Part shown: in pieces, positions 1 through 6,496 of the stretch
How positions within the stretch are numbered: position 1 is the first letter of the stretch
Layout: the number at the start of each line of letters is the position of its first letter
Assembly: GCA_016209585.1 (NCBI GenBank)
Contig: JACQVU010000514.1
Coordinates: forward strand, 1 to 8,951
Reading direction: 5' to 3'
From: Planctomycetota bacterium
GTDB taxonomy: Bacteria; Planctomycetota; UBA8742; JACQVU01
DNA length: 8,951 nt
Notes under the pieces: model-generated
Database searches by the model: none
Seen by the model: only the letters and a program-made list of their open reading frames with translations
Told to the model about the DNA's origin: nothing
Program-made: the position numbers and the translations under genes

Positions 1-1201
1 CTGCCGGCCCCTTCGCGGCTGGCGCGCCGGCTCCCGGCGCCGCCCCCGGCTCGGCCCGGCCAATGGGCGGCAGCGCCGCGTCGCCGCCGCCCGGCTTCAG
101 CGGCCCGGAGGCGATGAAGGCGTCCTTCCCGCCCTCCCACCACTTGCGCCAGAGTTTGGGGTCGCCGTAATAGCGGCGGCCCGTGTAGCGCGACAGGCAT
201 TCGTCCAACCCCTCGCGCAGGCGGGAGCCGGGGTCGCTCTTCTCCATGGCCTTGATGACGTCGCCCACCTGGGCGCGGGCGTCGAGCAGCGCCAGCGTTT
301 CCGCCGCCTGCAAGACCACCGGCCACTCTTTCTCCGCCAGCGCCGCCGCCACGTCGGCGGCGTGGTCGCGGGCGTCGAGGTCGGCCAGGCCGATCAGCGC
401 GGCCACCTTCACCGGGAAGAGTTCCTTGGCGTCCTTCACCACGGCGACGAGGGCGTTCACCGACTCCGGCCGCTTCAGGCGCGCCAACCCCTCGACCAGC
501 GTCGCGCGGGCATGCATCTGGTCGGAGGCCGTGAGTTTCTTCAGCCCCTCGGCCACGATGACGTTCACCGCCTCCGCCGATTCGAGCCGGGCGACACCCT
601 GGACGATGGCGTCGCGGGCCGTGTTCAACGTGTTGTACCGCTGGTTGGCCTTGGAGCGGGCCACGGACCCCCACTCGGTCTCCCACCGCTCCTTGTCGAT
701 CAGAAGAACCTTCTGGCCGAACTGGTTCGCCGCCCGCGCCAGGAACCGCGCGCCGTCAGCCGTCGGCGGCGCCGCGAAGAGTTTCGCCCAGAGCGCCGGA
801 AACTCGCGCTCCAGCGTCTTCGCGCTCTCGAACGACTTCGCCAACCCCGCTTCCTTCTCCGTCAAGGCGTTGGCCTCCGCGTCCTTGTGGTCCGCCTTCG
901 CCGCGTAACGGGCCTGCTTCGTGCCGTTGATCTCCCAGCGGAGGGTTGAAACCTCGTCCGCGCTCTTCAGCGCCAGCGTGCCCAGAAGGTCCACCGCCTC
1001 CGGCTTGCCGGTCGCCGCGATCTCCTTGCAGAGCAGCAGACGTTCCGCCGGTGGCAGGCTCTCCCACCTCTGGGCGCGCGCCTTGAGCGCCACCAGCGGG
1101 TCGTCGGCGGCCTGGGCGTGGAGGGCCCGGTTCGGCCCCGCGAGGAGCGCGCCCAGCGCCACCACGGCGATCGCCGCCCAGCGGAAAAGAGATGCCCGCA
1201 T
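1..1201 (-). CDS. Exported HEAT-repeat protein, C-terminus off the left edge
   Basis: The first 400 residues are present; the frame is open to the window edge. The ATG at 1201-1199 is followed by a signal peptide (residues 1 to about 30, hydrophobic core WAAIAVVALGALLAG, likely cut near ALHA/QA), so the protein is exported. A purine-rich GGGGGAA lies just upstream. Residues 84-140 are charged and helical. Residues 195-335 are repeated alpha-helical units of HEAT type (for example VNALVAVVKDA and AADVAAALAEKEWPVVLQAAETLALL). They are followed by YTGRRYYGDPKLWRKWWEGG (339-358), an ending with the W..WW pattern that I associate with planctomycete HEAT proteins. From residue 365 the chain becomes a Gly/Ala/Pro-rich tail. 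It starts 39 bp after the P460 lipoprotein gene and is probably cotranscribed with it. HEAT arrays bind other proteins; no catalytic motif is seen. The partner and exact role are unknown. Confidence 0.85.
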   Translation of the reverse strand, partial: MRASLFRWAAIAVVALGALLAGPNRALHAQAADDPLVALKARAQRWESLPPAERLLLCKEIAATGKPEAVDLLGTLALKSADEVSTLRWEINGTKQARYAAKADHKDAEANALTEKEAGLAKSFESAKTLEREFPALWAKLFAAPPTADGARFLARAANQFGQKVLLIDKERWETEWGSVARSKANQRYNTLNTARDAIVQGVARLESAEAVNVIVAEGLKKLTASDQMHARATLVEGLARLKRPESVNALVAVVKDAKELFPVKVAALIGLADLDARDHAADVAAALAEKEWPVVLQAAETLALLDARAQVGDVIKAMEKSDPGSRLREGLDECLSRYTGRRYYGDPKLWRKWWEGGKDAFIASGPLKPGGGDAALPPIGRAEPGAAPGAGAPAAKGPA

Positions 1202-1240
1202 GCGTTCCCCCGGCCGCAAGACCCGCGCCGGCCCGCGGCG

Positions 1241-1975
1241 TTACTTTCCGCCCCCCGTCAACCGCGCCAGGCGCGGGCGGAACTCCTCCACCGCGGAGGC
1301 CACCATGTCGCCGCGCGCCTGCCGCTCGTGGCAATCCGAGCAGGCCGCCATTTCCGCGCCCCCTTGCTCCACCGGCGCATCGCCGCCCGCGAACCGCGCG
1401 AAGCGCCAGCCGTCGGCGTCGGGGTTGGAGCGGCGGTCGCGCTTCTGCATCACCAGCAGCGAGAGGCGCTGGTCGCCGCGCTCGTTGATCTCCTCGTACA
1501 CCAGCGTGGCGCCCACGGCATAGTCTTTCTCGTTTCCCGCCGCGAAGTTGTCGAGCGCCCGCTGGTTCATGTAGAGGTGGCGGCGACCGGGATGGCTCGC
1601 GGCCGCGCCCTCCCGCGCCTTCTCCGTCAGGCGAGGCCACGTGCGATAGGCTGCGGCGATCTGCTCCGGCGTCTCGAACAACGAGGCCGCGGCCGTCCCC
1701 GCCGTTGGCGCGGGCGCCTGCGCGCCCCCCGGCGGGCTGGCGGGCTGGCCCGTGGTGGACGCGGGCGCGTAACGGATTTCGTCGAACGGCGGCTCGCTCT
1801 CCTTCGATCCCTTGTCGTCGGCCGCGTCCGGGGCCTTCCGCCCGTCGGCCGAGGAGTCATCGCCGCCGGAGAAAAGGCCGCAGCCGCCGACGAGCAGCGC
1901 GGCGCTGACCGCGGCCACGAGCCAGGAGGCGGCGACGCGGGCGAGCCTTTTGCGTGGGCGTGGGGGACGCGACAT
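1241..1975 (-). CDS. Lipoprotein with cytochrome P460-type c-heme domain
   Basis: 244 residues. The start is supported by a strong Shine-Dalgarno (AAGAGGAG, 1988-1981) 5 nt before the ATG. A basic N-terminus and hydrophobic stretch end in the lipobox LVGGC, so Cys32 should be lipidated and the protein anchored in the envelope. Residues 38-95 are a low-complexity Asp/Ser/Ala/Pro linker. The folded part (about 98-235) matches the cytochrome P460 pattern: HLYMNQRALDNF (133-144), DYAVGATLVYEEI (151-163), LLVMQKRD (173-180), DGWRFARF (188-195) and the heme-attachment motif CSDCH (212-216). Some P460 proteins oxidise hydroxylamine or bind NO, through a lysine-heme cross-link in the best-studied members; I cannot assign that lysine here, so electron transfer, gas binding or sensing are all possible. 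It is the first gene of a likely operon with the HEAT protein. The domain is fairly sure; the function is not. Confidence 0.85.
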   Translation of the reverse strand: MSRPPRPRKRLARVAASWLVAAVSAALLVGGCGLFSGGDDSSADGRKAPDAADDKGSKESEPPFDEIRYAPASTTGQPASPPGGAQAPAPTAGTAAASLFETPEQIAAAYRTWPRLTEKAREGAAASHPGRRHLYMNQRALDNFAAGNEKDYAVGATLVYEEINERGDQRLSLLVMQKRDRRSNPDADGWRFARFAGGDAPVEQGGAEMAACSDCHERQARGDMVASAVEEFRPRLARLTGGGK

Positions 1976-2036
1976 GGCCTCTCCTCTTGCCGTTCATCGA
2001 CCGGCGCGAAAAGAATTCCCGCCGGCACGGACGCCC

Positions 2037-2042
2037 ATTGTA
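2037..2042 (-). promoter_or_regulatory. Possible -10 box for the P460/HEAT operon
   Basis: The minus strand reads TACAAT, five of six bases of the sigma-70 -10 consensus, about 60 bp before the P460 start codon. No good -35 hexamer lies 16-18 nt upstream; a TTGACC (2073-2068) is 25 nt away, which is too far. A weak candidate only. Confidence 0.2.
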
Positions 2043-2168
2043 CCCGGCTGACGCGGCCGGCGCAGCCGGTCAAATGAAAGGGGCGCCTCTGCTCGATATC
2101 GCGTCGGCCGCGCCAAGCCAGCCAAGAGCAGGGCGCAACCTTGCCCGCGCCGCGGAACCACTACCACT

Positions 2169-2181
2169 GACTCGCCGAGTC
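2169..2181. repeat. 13-bp palindrome GACTCG-C-CGAGTC
   Basis: A perfect 6-bp inverted repeat with a 1-bp centre, visible directly in the sequence. The very short centre cannot form a hairpin loop easily, so if it matters it is more likely a protein-binding site. Its partners would be the two inverted repeats just downstream. In GC-rich DNA a 6-bp arm can arise by chance. Confidence 0.3.
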
Positions 2182-2192
2182 CGTTCACCGGC

Positions 2193-2210
2193 GTCGGGAG
2201 GAATCCCGAC
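2193..2210. repeat. Perfect hairpin with GGAA tetraloop
   Basis: GTCGGGA and TCCCGAC form a perfect 7-bp stem around GGAA. Read as plus-strand RNA the loop fits the stable GNRA class; on the minus strand the loop would be TTCC. No T-run follows on either strand, so it is not a standard intrinsic terminator. If the minus-strand operon starts near 2225, this hairpin lies in its leader; if the plus-strand promoter near 2284 is right, it lies outside that transcript. Confidence 0.4.
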
Positions 2211-2231
2211 CCCACCCTCACCACCGCCTAC

Positions 2232-2260
2232 TACATATACCAATGTGGTATCCGTGTCGA
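2232..2260 (-). promoter_or_regulatory. Possible sigma-70-like promoter facing the P460 operon
   Basis: On the minus strand TCGACA (2260-2255; five of six to TTGACA) is followed after 17 nt by TATGTA (2237-2232; three of six). TATATG (2239-2234) is a better hexamer but at 15 nt. The stretch is unusually AT-rich for this window. If used, it gives the P460 operon a leader of about 250 nt that includes the hairpin at 2193-2210. It overlaps the palindrome at 2237-2251. Confidence 0.3.
2237..2251. promoter_or_regulatory. 15-bp palindrome ATACCA-ATG-TGGTAT, candidate operator
   Basis: A perfect inverted repeat of 6-bp arms with a 3-bp centre, in an AT-rich patch between divergent genes. It lies between the -35-like and -10-like hexamers of the minus-strand promoter candidate and 33 bp upstream of the plus-strand -35 candidate. 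That position would let a dimeric regulator affect both directions. No regulator gene is in the window. Operator function is inferred from symmetry and position only. Confidence 0.4.
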
Positions 2261-2283
2261 GTCTCTGGGCGCCATGCGAGCCA

Positions 2284-2312
2284 TTGACCGCGGCGGCCGC
2301 TTTGCGTAGTGT
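2284..2312 (+). promoter_or_regulatory. Possible sigma-70-like promoter for the propeller gene
   Basis: TTGACC (2284-2289; five of six to the -35 consensus) is followed after 17 nt by TAGTGT (2307-2312; three of six to the -10 consensus). It would start transcription near 2319 and give a leader of nearly 60 nt before the ATG at 2377. The -35 is good and the -10 poor; promoter consensus in this lineage is not known to me. Confidence 0.3.
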
Positions 2313-2363
2313 TGTGCGATGTGGCACGGTCTCGGGAACGTGCGGCGCGACTGAATGAGGCGT

Positions 2364-2369
2364 GGGAGG
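2364..2369 (+). promoter_or_regulatory. Ribosome binding site GGGAGG deciding the start at 2377
   Basis: GGGAGG lies 7 nt before the ATG at 2377. An in-frame GTG at 2362 would overlap this site and has no such motif in front of it. The ATG also places a normal basic N-terminus before the signal peptide, so 2377 is preferred. Confidence 0.7.
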
Positions 2370-2376
2370 CACACAC

Positions 2377-4860
2377 ATGCGTCCTTTGAAGTCGGGGGCC
2401 GTGTCGGCGGTGGTTTTCTGGGGTCTCTGGGCCATCCTCTCCGCCGCCCACCTGCACGCGGGCGAGGCTGCGCCGCGTGCGGTGCCAATCGAGCATAGCG
2501 CACGCACGAAGATGGTGTTTCGCAACGGGTTTTCGGCATCGTTTCCCGCGAAAGCCAACCCCCGCGGTGTCTGTCTGATCCAGTGGGAAGACGCTTCATC
2601 TTCCGGAGGCCCGGCGCGGATTTCGGTGCCCGAGCGCCGCCTCGATGTGGTCGATCCGTCCACGGGAAAGCGCCTGTGGACGGTTCCGAGCGTCTTTGGT
2701 CCTGGAGACGTTCAGGTGGACGGCGACATCATGTACGTTGACAGCCACAACAAGAAGTTGAAGGTCGTCGACGTGATGTCCGGCCAGTTGCGGGAGACCA
2801 TTGACCTCCCGGCAAACCCGATTTTGGGTTGGCGAATTTCCGACGCGGGGCTGATTCTGCTGACCAGCAGTGCACCGGACGGATCCAACCGCGAGTGGGT
2901 AGGATTCAATCTGAAAGAGAAACGCGAACTCTGGCGCAAGCCCTACCCAAAGGGGGCGGCGGGTGGGTACGGTCACGTCGGGATTCTCGCCAAGGGGTGG
3001 CACCTCGAGCATCTCAACGTCGTTGTGGACCCGGAAACGGGGAAGGAGGTTTTCGCGCTTCCCGGCAGCCCGATGGGTGAATGCCAGAAAGCCATCAAGG
3101 TATGGACCCAGCAGAAGGAAGGCAGGCCTTTTGTCGGCTTTCATCATCCGAGCACCGGCGCTCTGCTCTGGGCGCAGAATCCGGAAACGGAAGGGGTGCC
3201 AGCGTCGCAAGAGTGGTCAGCAAGGCAGCAATCTGTCGACGTTTCCACGCAGGACGTTGTCGCCGTGTCCACGCTTGCATCCGGGAAGCGGGAAACGATG
3301 CTGCGCGATATCAGTAATGGCGCCGTCCTGTGGAAGTTTCCTGACGTTTTCTCCGACATCCAGGGGCCGACTTACGCGCTGTTGGAGGGCATGGTCGTCG
3401 CGGTGCTTGGCGCCGATCGGCGCTTTACCGCGTTGGATCGCAAGACCGGGAAGGTCATGTGGACACGGGCCATTGGCGAACAGGGTGCTTTCTCGTTCTT
3501 CGCGAAGAAAGACATCGTGGTGGTGGCCGAACAGTCGTTCGTCCACGGCCTGGATCCGACTTCAGGCAAGGTCGTCTGGAGCCTCGCGCTGCCGCTTGGA
3601 GTCGACGTTTCAAGCGGCGTGGAATTCGATTCCGCCGGCGATCTTCTGGCGGTGTGCGGTCGCCAGCCTCCCGGTGTGGTGGTGCTCTTCTCACCGGACC
3701 CGAAACTGGCGGAAAGCGACAAGGTCATGGCCGAGTTGGCCAAGCCCCCGTGTGGCACGCTCCGTTGGCAGTGGCGAGCGCCGAGCAAGATCGGCCTTCT
3801 CGACGGCTCGATCGACGGAAGTGTTTTCGTTCAGCACATACAAACGGGCACACCAGATTCCCGCGGTCTTGATGCCAAGAGCGGGGCGCAACGGTCGCAC
3901 CCGCTGGGCGATCCAGGGATCTTCGCCTGCTTTGAGAGCGGCAAGAATCTGGTCGTCGTCATTGACAATGCTCGCGGTTCGAAAGAGAAGGCCACTTTGG
4001 GTGGAGCCGGGCAGGAGCCGCGCGTGGTGCGCACGGTGGTTCCCACCGGCTCGACCGACCGGGGTTCTTCGAAATGGGCGAGGGAGCAGGAATGGCACTC
4101 GCCGGCCGAGATTTACGCGGTCGAGGCAGCGTTACCGATCGTGTTCACCGCCACGGCCGACGGGCTTTTCGCCGTGGACTCATCGAAGAAAAACACGCTG
4201 GCGTGGAAGTCGCGGCAGGGCACGTCGGTGACGGCGCTCGCCCACCGCGCGAAGGAAGGGGTTCTCTTCGGGGCCGCCGGCGCCAACCTGGTCGGTTGGA
4301 AGACCAAGGACAGAAAGGAGTCATTCACGGCGCCGCTGGTGGAGGCTGGCTCGCGAGTCATCCGCGTGAGCGATGACGGGAAGACCATCGCCGCGCTGCT
4401 CCCGTCGGGCGCGGTGTCGCTTCATTCCGCGTCCAACGGCAAGGAACTTTGGAAGAAAGGGGATCTCAAGTGCCGCTCGTTCGCGCTCGGCCAGAAAGAA
4501 GTCGTGGTGCTTTCGGAAGACGGCGCGCTGGCGTGCTTCGCCGTGGGCGACGGAAAGCAGGTCTGGTCGACCGCGGTGAAACCGACGAGTGACCCGGCTA
4601 ATGTTCCGCTGGTTTGCGGCGACGTCGCGCTGCTTGGAATCGAAGGGCAGCGCTTCCAGGCGTTCAAGTTGTCCGACGGCAAACCGGGGTGGAGTTACCG
4701 CGCATCGCAACGGGCCGAACTTTCGACACTCGCCGCGCGCGGCGACCTCGTGCTCGTCTCACGGGGAGGATCGTGTTTGCTCGCGTTCGACGCCAAGGTG
4801 CTCGCGAAAACCGCGTCAAAGGAAGAAAAGTACGAAGAGCCGTTCAGCAGCCTGGAGTGA
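2377..4860 (+). CDS. Exported PQQ-like beta-propeller repeat protein
   Basis: 827 residues from the ATG at 2377. A signal peptide (1-28, core AVSAVVFWGLWAIL, likely cut LHA/GE) directs export. The mature part carries many PQQ-like blades with the hallmark 'D..TGK..W' ending: VVDPSTGKRLWTV (91-103), FNLKEKRELWRK (177-188), HHPSTGALLWAQ (256-267), ISNGAVLWKF (312-321), LDRKTGKVMWTR (353-364), LDPTSGKVVWSL (392-403), then NTLAWKS (606-612), ASNGKELWKK (685-694), GDGKQVWST (725-733) and SDGKPGWSY (766-774). The repeats form two groups split by about residues 430-580, suggesting two propellers or one irregular one. I see no quinoprotein dehydrogenase active-site motif and no heme motif, so a binding or scaffold role is more likely than PQQ catalysis; some outer-membrane assembly proteins share this fold. 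The toroid gene follows after 46 bp. Codon use is less GC-biased than in the minus-strand genes. Confidence 0.88.
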   Translation: MRPLKSGAVSAVVFWGLWAILSAAHLHAGEAAPRAVPIEHSARTKMVFRNGFSASFPAKANPRGVCLIQWEDASSSGGPARISVPERRLDVVDPSTGKRLWTVPSVFGPGDVQVDGDIMYVDSHNKKLKVVDVMSGQLRETIDLPANPILGWRISDAGLILLTSSAPDGSNREWVGFNLKEKRELWRKPYPKGAAGGYGHVGILAKGWHLEHLNVVVDPETGKEVFALPGSPMGECQKAIKVWTQQKEGRPFVGFHHPSTGALLWAQNPETEGVPASQEWSARQQSVDVSTQDVVAVSTLASGKRETMLRDISNGAVLWKFPDVFSDIQGPTYALLEGMVVAVLGADRRFTALDRKTGKVMWTRAIGEQGAFSFFAKKDIVVVAEQSFVHGLDPTSGKVVWSLALPLGVDVSSGVEFDSAGDLLAVCGRQPPGVVVLFSPDPKLAESDKVMAELAKPPCGTLRWQWRAPSKIGLLDGSIDGSVFVQHIQTGTPDSRGLDAKSGAQRSHPLGDPGIFACFESGKNLVVVIDNARGSKEKATLGGAGQEPRVVRTVVPTGSTDRGSSKWAREQEWHSPAEIYAVEAALPIVFTATADGLFAVDSSKKNTLAWKSRQGTSVTALAHRAKEGVLFGAAGANLVGWKTKDRKESFTAPLVEAGSRVIRVSDDGKTIAALLPSGAVSLHSASNGKELWKKGDLKCRSFALGQKEVVVLSEDGALACFAVGDGKQVWSTAVKPTSDPANVPLVCGDVALLGIEGQRFQAFKLSDGKPGWSYRASQRAELSTLAARGDLVLVSRGGSCLLAFDAKVLAKTASKEEKYEEPFSSLE

Positions 4861-4906
4861 GATTCTGGATAACGAGGCGCTGCGCAAGACGCCAGAAAAG
4901 AAGCCC

Positions 4907-6376
4907 ATGCAATTCACACGCAGTCGGTCGCGCGTCCTGGCTCGGTTTCTCGTGGCGTGCTTTCTGGTTGCGGGCACGTCGCCCGCCGTCGTCGCGCAGC
5001 AAGTGCCGGGAAAGGACCCGACGAAGTCGTTTCCCGACCTGGTGCGAACGGCGGTGGAAAAGGGAGTCGCATGGTTGAAGAAAAAACAGCAACCCGAAGG
5101 GAACTTCGGGCGCTCGACCGGGCTGAACTATGCTGGTGGCTCCAACACCTATCCCATCATCATCGGAAACACCGCGTTTCCGTTGTATACGATGTTGAAG
5201 TGCGGCGTTCCCAAGGATGATCCGGTGATGGTCAAGGGCTTCGAGTTCCTTCGCAAGAAGTGCCAGGAGGACGTGCGCACTACCTATGAACTCGCCGCAT
5301 GTTTGATGGCCTTCGAAGAGTTCTCCACCAAGAAGCCGGACCGGAAGCGCGACGAGCGTGAATTCGAATACAAGAAGCGGTGCGCGACAGAGTCCCGCGT
5401 ATCGCTAGCGGCCGCTGACAAGCCGCTGGTGATGGAGATACTGGCGGACCTCATCGGGATACTGAACGACGGCCCCGGCGTCCCGGCGGCGGGCGTCGTG
5501 GGCAAGGGCTGGCGGTATGGAAACAGCGGATACACGCGCGCGAAGAGCGACCGGTTGGCGCGAGCCGGCGCGCCGAAGCCGATGGTGGGAGTCGGAAACA
5601 CCGCGGGAGATATGGACATTTCGGCGACGCAGTTCGGGCTGCTCGGCCTGAAATCGGCGACGCGTATGGGCCTGCGCGACGACATCAAGCGGATATACGC
5701 CACCCGGCCCGGCGTGAAAGCCGGTGCATCTATCTACTACGACGTGCTGCTCTACCTTCTTTGCCAGCAGGAACAGGAGGGGCCGGTGGTCGCCGCGAAG
5801 AACGAAGAAAAGGACCCCCGCCGCACGTTCGTGCCCGCCCCGGCCGACCAGGCTCGCGGGTGGAGTTACATGCCGTGGCACACGGAAGAAGAAAGCCACT
5901 GCCGGCAGACGGGAAGCATGACGACGGCGGGCGTTTGTGCAGTGATACTCTGCAAGAGCGAACTGACGAATCACTCGGCCTTCACCTCCAAATTGCGCAA
6001 AGAGACGGATCGGGCGATCCGCGACGGCATTGCCTGGCTCTCGCTGCACTACGTCGTGGACAGGAATCCGACCGTTCACCTCGGCGCTGAGACTAATCGG
6101 GGAGCCGGCAGCAATCGCTATTACTATCTTTACGGCCTTGAGCGTATGGGTGTTTTCGGCGACTTCGACAAGATCGATACCCACGACTGGTACGTCGACG
6201 GTGCGACCGCTCTCCTGGGCGACCAGAAGAAGGCGACCGAGGGCGAATGGTACTGGGGCTGGGGCGGCGGCCGAACCCCCGAAGACGAGCACGATACCTG
6301 CTTCGCGTTGCTATTCCTGGAAAAAGCCTCCATCCCCATGCCGGGCGTAGTGGAGATCACCCGCGGGCCGGGTTGA
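4907..6376 (+). CDS. Exported prenyltransferase/squalene-cyclase-type alpha/alpha-toroid protein
   Basis: 489 residues. The frame is open further upstream into the propeller gene, but the ATG at 4907 gives a clean signal peptide (RSRSR, core FLVACFLVAG, likely cut VVA/QQ at 30) and has a weak GAAAAGAAG in front; I chose it for that reason. LVAC at 15-18 resembles a lipobox but lies too early in the hydrophobic core. Toroid-family segments are AVEKGVAWLKKKQQPEGNFG (49-68), DISATQFGLLGLKSA (237-251), GWSYMPW (318-324), TGSMTTAGVCAVILCKS (335-351), AIRDGIAWL (370-378), RYYYLYGLERMGVFG (404-418), DWYVDGATALLGDQ (427-440) and DTCFALLFLEKA (463-474). These resemble planctomycete proteins labelled squalene cyclase. 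The catalytic DxDD of squalene-hopene cyclases is not seen (D235-M-D237-I-S instead), and the protein is exported, so terpene cyclisation is unlikely. Its role is unknown; it is probably cotranscribed with the propeller gene. Confidence 0.88.
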   Translation: MQFTRSRSRVLARFLVACFLVAGTSPAVVAQQVPGKDPTKSFPDLVRTAVEKGVAWLKKKQQPEGNFGRSTGLNYAGGSNTYPIIIGNTAFPLYTMLKCGVPKDDPVMVKGFEFLRKKCQEDVRTTYELAACLMAFEEFSTKKPDRKRDEREFEYKKRCATESRVSLAAADKPLVMEILADLIGILNDGPGVPAAGVVGKGWRYGNSGYTRAKSDRLARAGAPKPMVGVGNTAGDMDISATQFGLLGLKSATRMGLRDDIKRIYATRPGVKAGASIYYDVLLYLLCQQEQEGPVVAAKNEEKDPRRTFVPAPADQARGWSYMPWHTEEESHCRQTGSMTTAGVCAVILCKSELTNHSAFTSKLRKETDRAIRDGIAWLSLHYVVDRNPTVHLGAETNRGAGSNRYYYLYGLERMGVFGDFDKIDTHDWYVDGATALLGDQKKATEGEWYWGWGGGRTPEDEHDTCFALLFLEKASIPMPGVVEITRGPG

Positions 6377-6400
6377 GCGCGGCGTGCGCCGCCCGCGCTC
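6375..6400. terminator. GC-rich stem-loop at the end of the toroid gene
   Basis: GAGCGCGG (6375-6382) and CCGCGCTC (6393-6400) form a perfect 8-bp stem around a 10-nt loop, starting inside the toroid stop codon. It lies between convergent genes, where terminators are expected. No T-run follows on either strand, so a classical intrinsic terminator is not shown; it may only be a 3' end stabiliser or chance in GC-rich DNA. Confidence 0.3.
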
Positions 6401-6460
6401 CCGCGCCGCCTCTCCCCCAGGCCGGCCGCTGACGCTCCCGGCTCCCCCTCCTCGGCCACG

Positions 6461-6494
6461 GCTGCGATGTTGGGCATGTGTTCGATCTCGCAGC
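6461..6494 (-). terminator. Weak stem-loop just after the DUF2341/PA14 gene
   Basis: Right after the minus-strand stop codon, GCTGCGA and TCGCAGC form a perfect 7-bp stem around a 20-nt loop. The position suits a transcript end, but the long loop and lack of a T-run make it weak. Confidence 0.2.
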
Positions 6495-6496
6495 GC

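Larger units (their letters stand above)
1976..2376. other. Divergent intergenic region, about 400 bp
   Basis: This region separates the minus-strand P460/HEAT operon from the plus-strand propeller/toroid pair. I see no convincing gene: frames open here are arginine- and proline-rich, have no good ribosome site or recognisable domain, and look like GC-rich chance frames. It contains inverted repeats at 2044-2069 (CCGGCTG/CAGCCGG, 12-nt loop), 2169-2181, 2193-2210 and 2237-2251, the last in the most AT-rich patch. Promoter-like hexamers occur in both directions. The size and repeat content suit a regulated two-way promoter region, but this is inference. Confidence 0.6.

Noticed and set aside
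756..1640. A 294-codon minus-strand frame spanning the P460/HEAT junction
   Set aside because: It overlaps both genes in another frame, is Gly/Arg-rich and has no recognisable feature. The P460 and HEAT frames explain the same DNA better.
246..2077. Long plus-strand open frames opposite the HEAT and P460 genes
   Set aside because: They are rich in Arg, Ala, Ser and Pro, have no domain signals, and lie antisense to genes with signal peptides, ribosome sites and recognisable motifs. They are typical chance frames in GC-rich DNA.
2154..2181. GGAACC followed 16 nt later by CGAGTC, like an extracytoplasmic-function sigma promoter
   Set aside because: The -35-like part fits, but the -10-like part does not match a common consensus closely and belongs to a palindrome. 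Not enough to call.
1994..2224. A 76-codon minus-strand frame in the divergent intergenic region
   Set aside because: It has no convincing ribosome site, no domain and a chance-like composition. Its coding value cannot be supported.
1976..2376. Possible direct repeats matching the two ends of the central module, as left by an insertion
   Set aside because: I compared the gap at 1976-2376 with that at 6377-6496 by eye and found only short GC-rich matches. No target-site duplication or terminal inverted repeat was found.
2963..4231. A 422-codon plus-strand frame inside the propeller gene
   Set aside because: Its Arg/Ser/Trp-rich composition lacks any domain, while the overlapping frame has regular PQQ-like blades.
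4589..4906. Upstream extension of the toroid reading frame into the propeller gene
   Set aside because: The extension would overlap the propeller gene by about 270 bp, is Arg/Ser-rich and would place the clear signal peptide inside the protein. The ATG at 4907 is a better start.
6377..6480. A short minus-strand frame after the DUF2341/PA14 stop (reading MPNIAAVAEEGEPG...)
   Set aside because: Composition looks mildly coding-like, but there is no ribosome site and the frame runs on antisense into the toroid gene. Chance or a remnant of an older C-terminus cannot be told apart.
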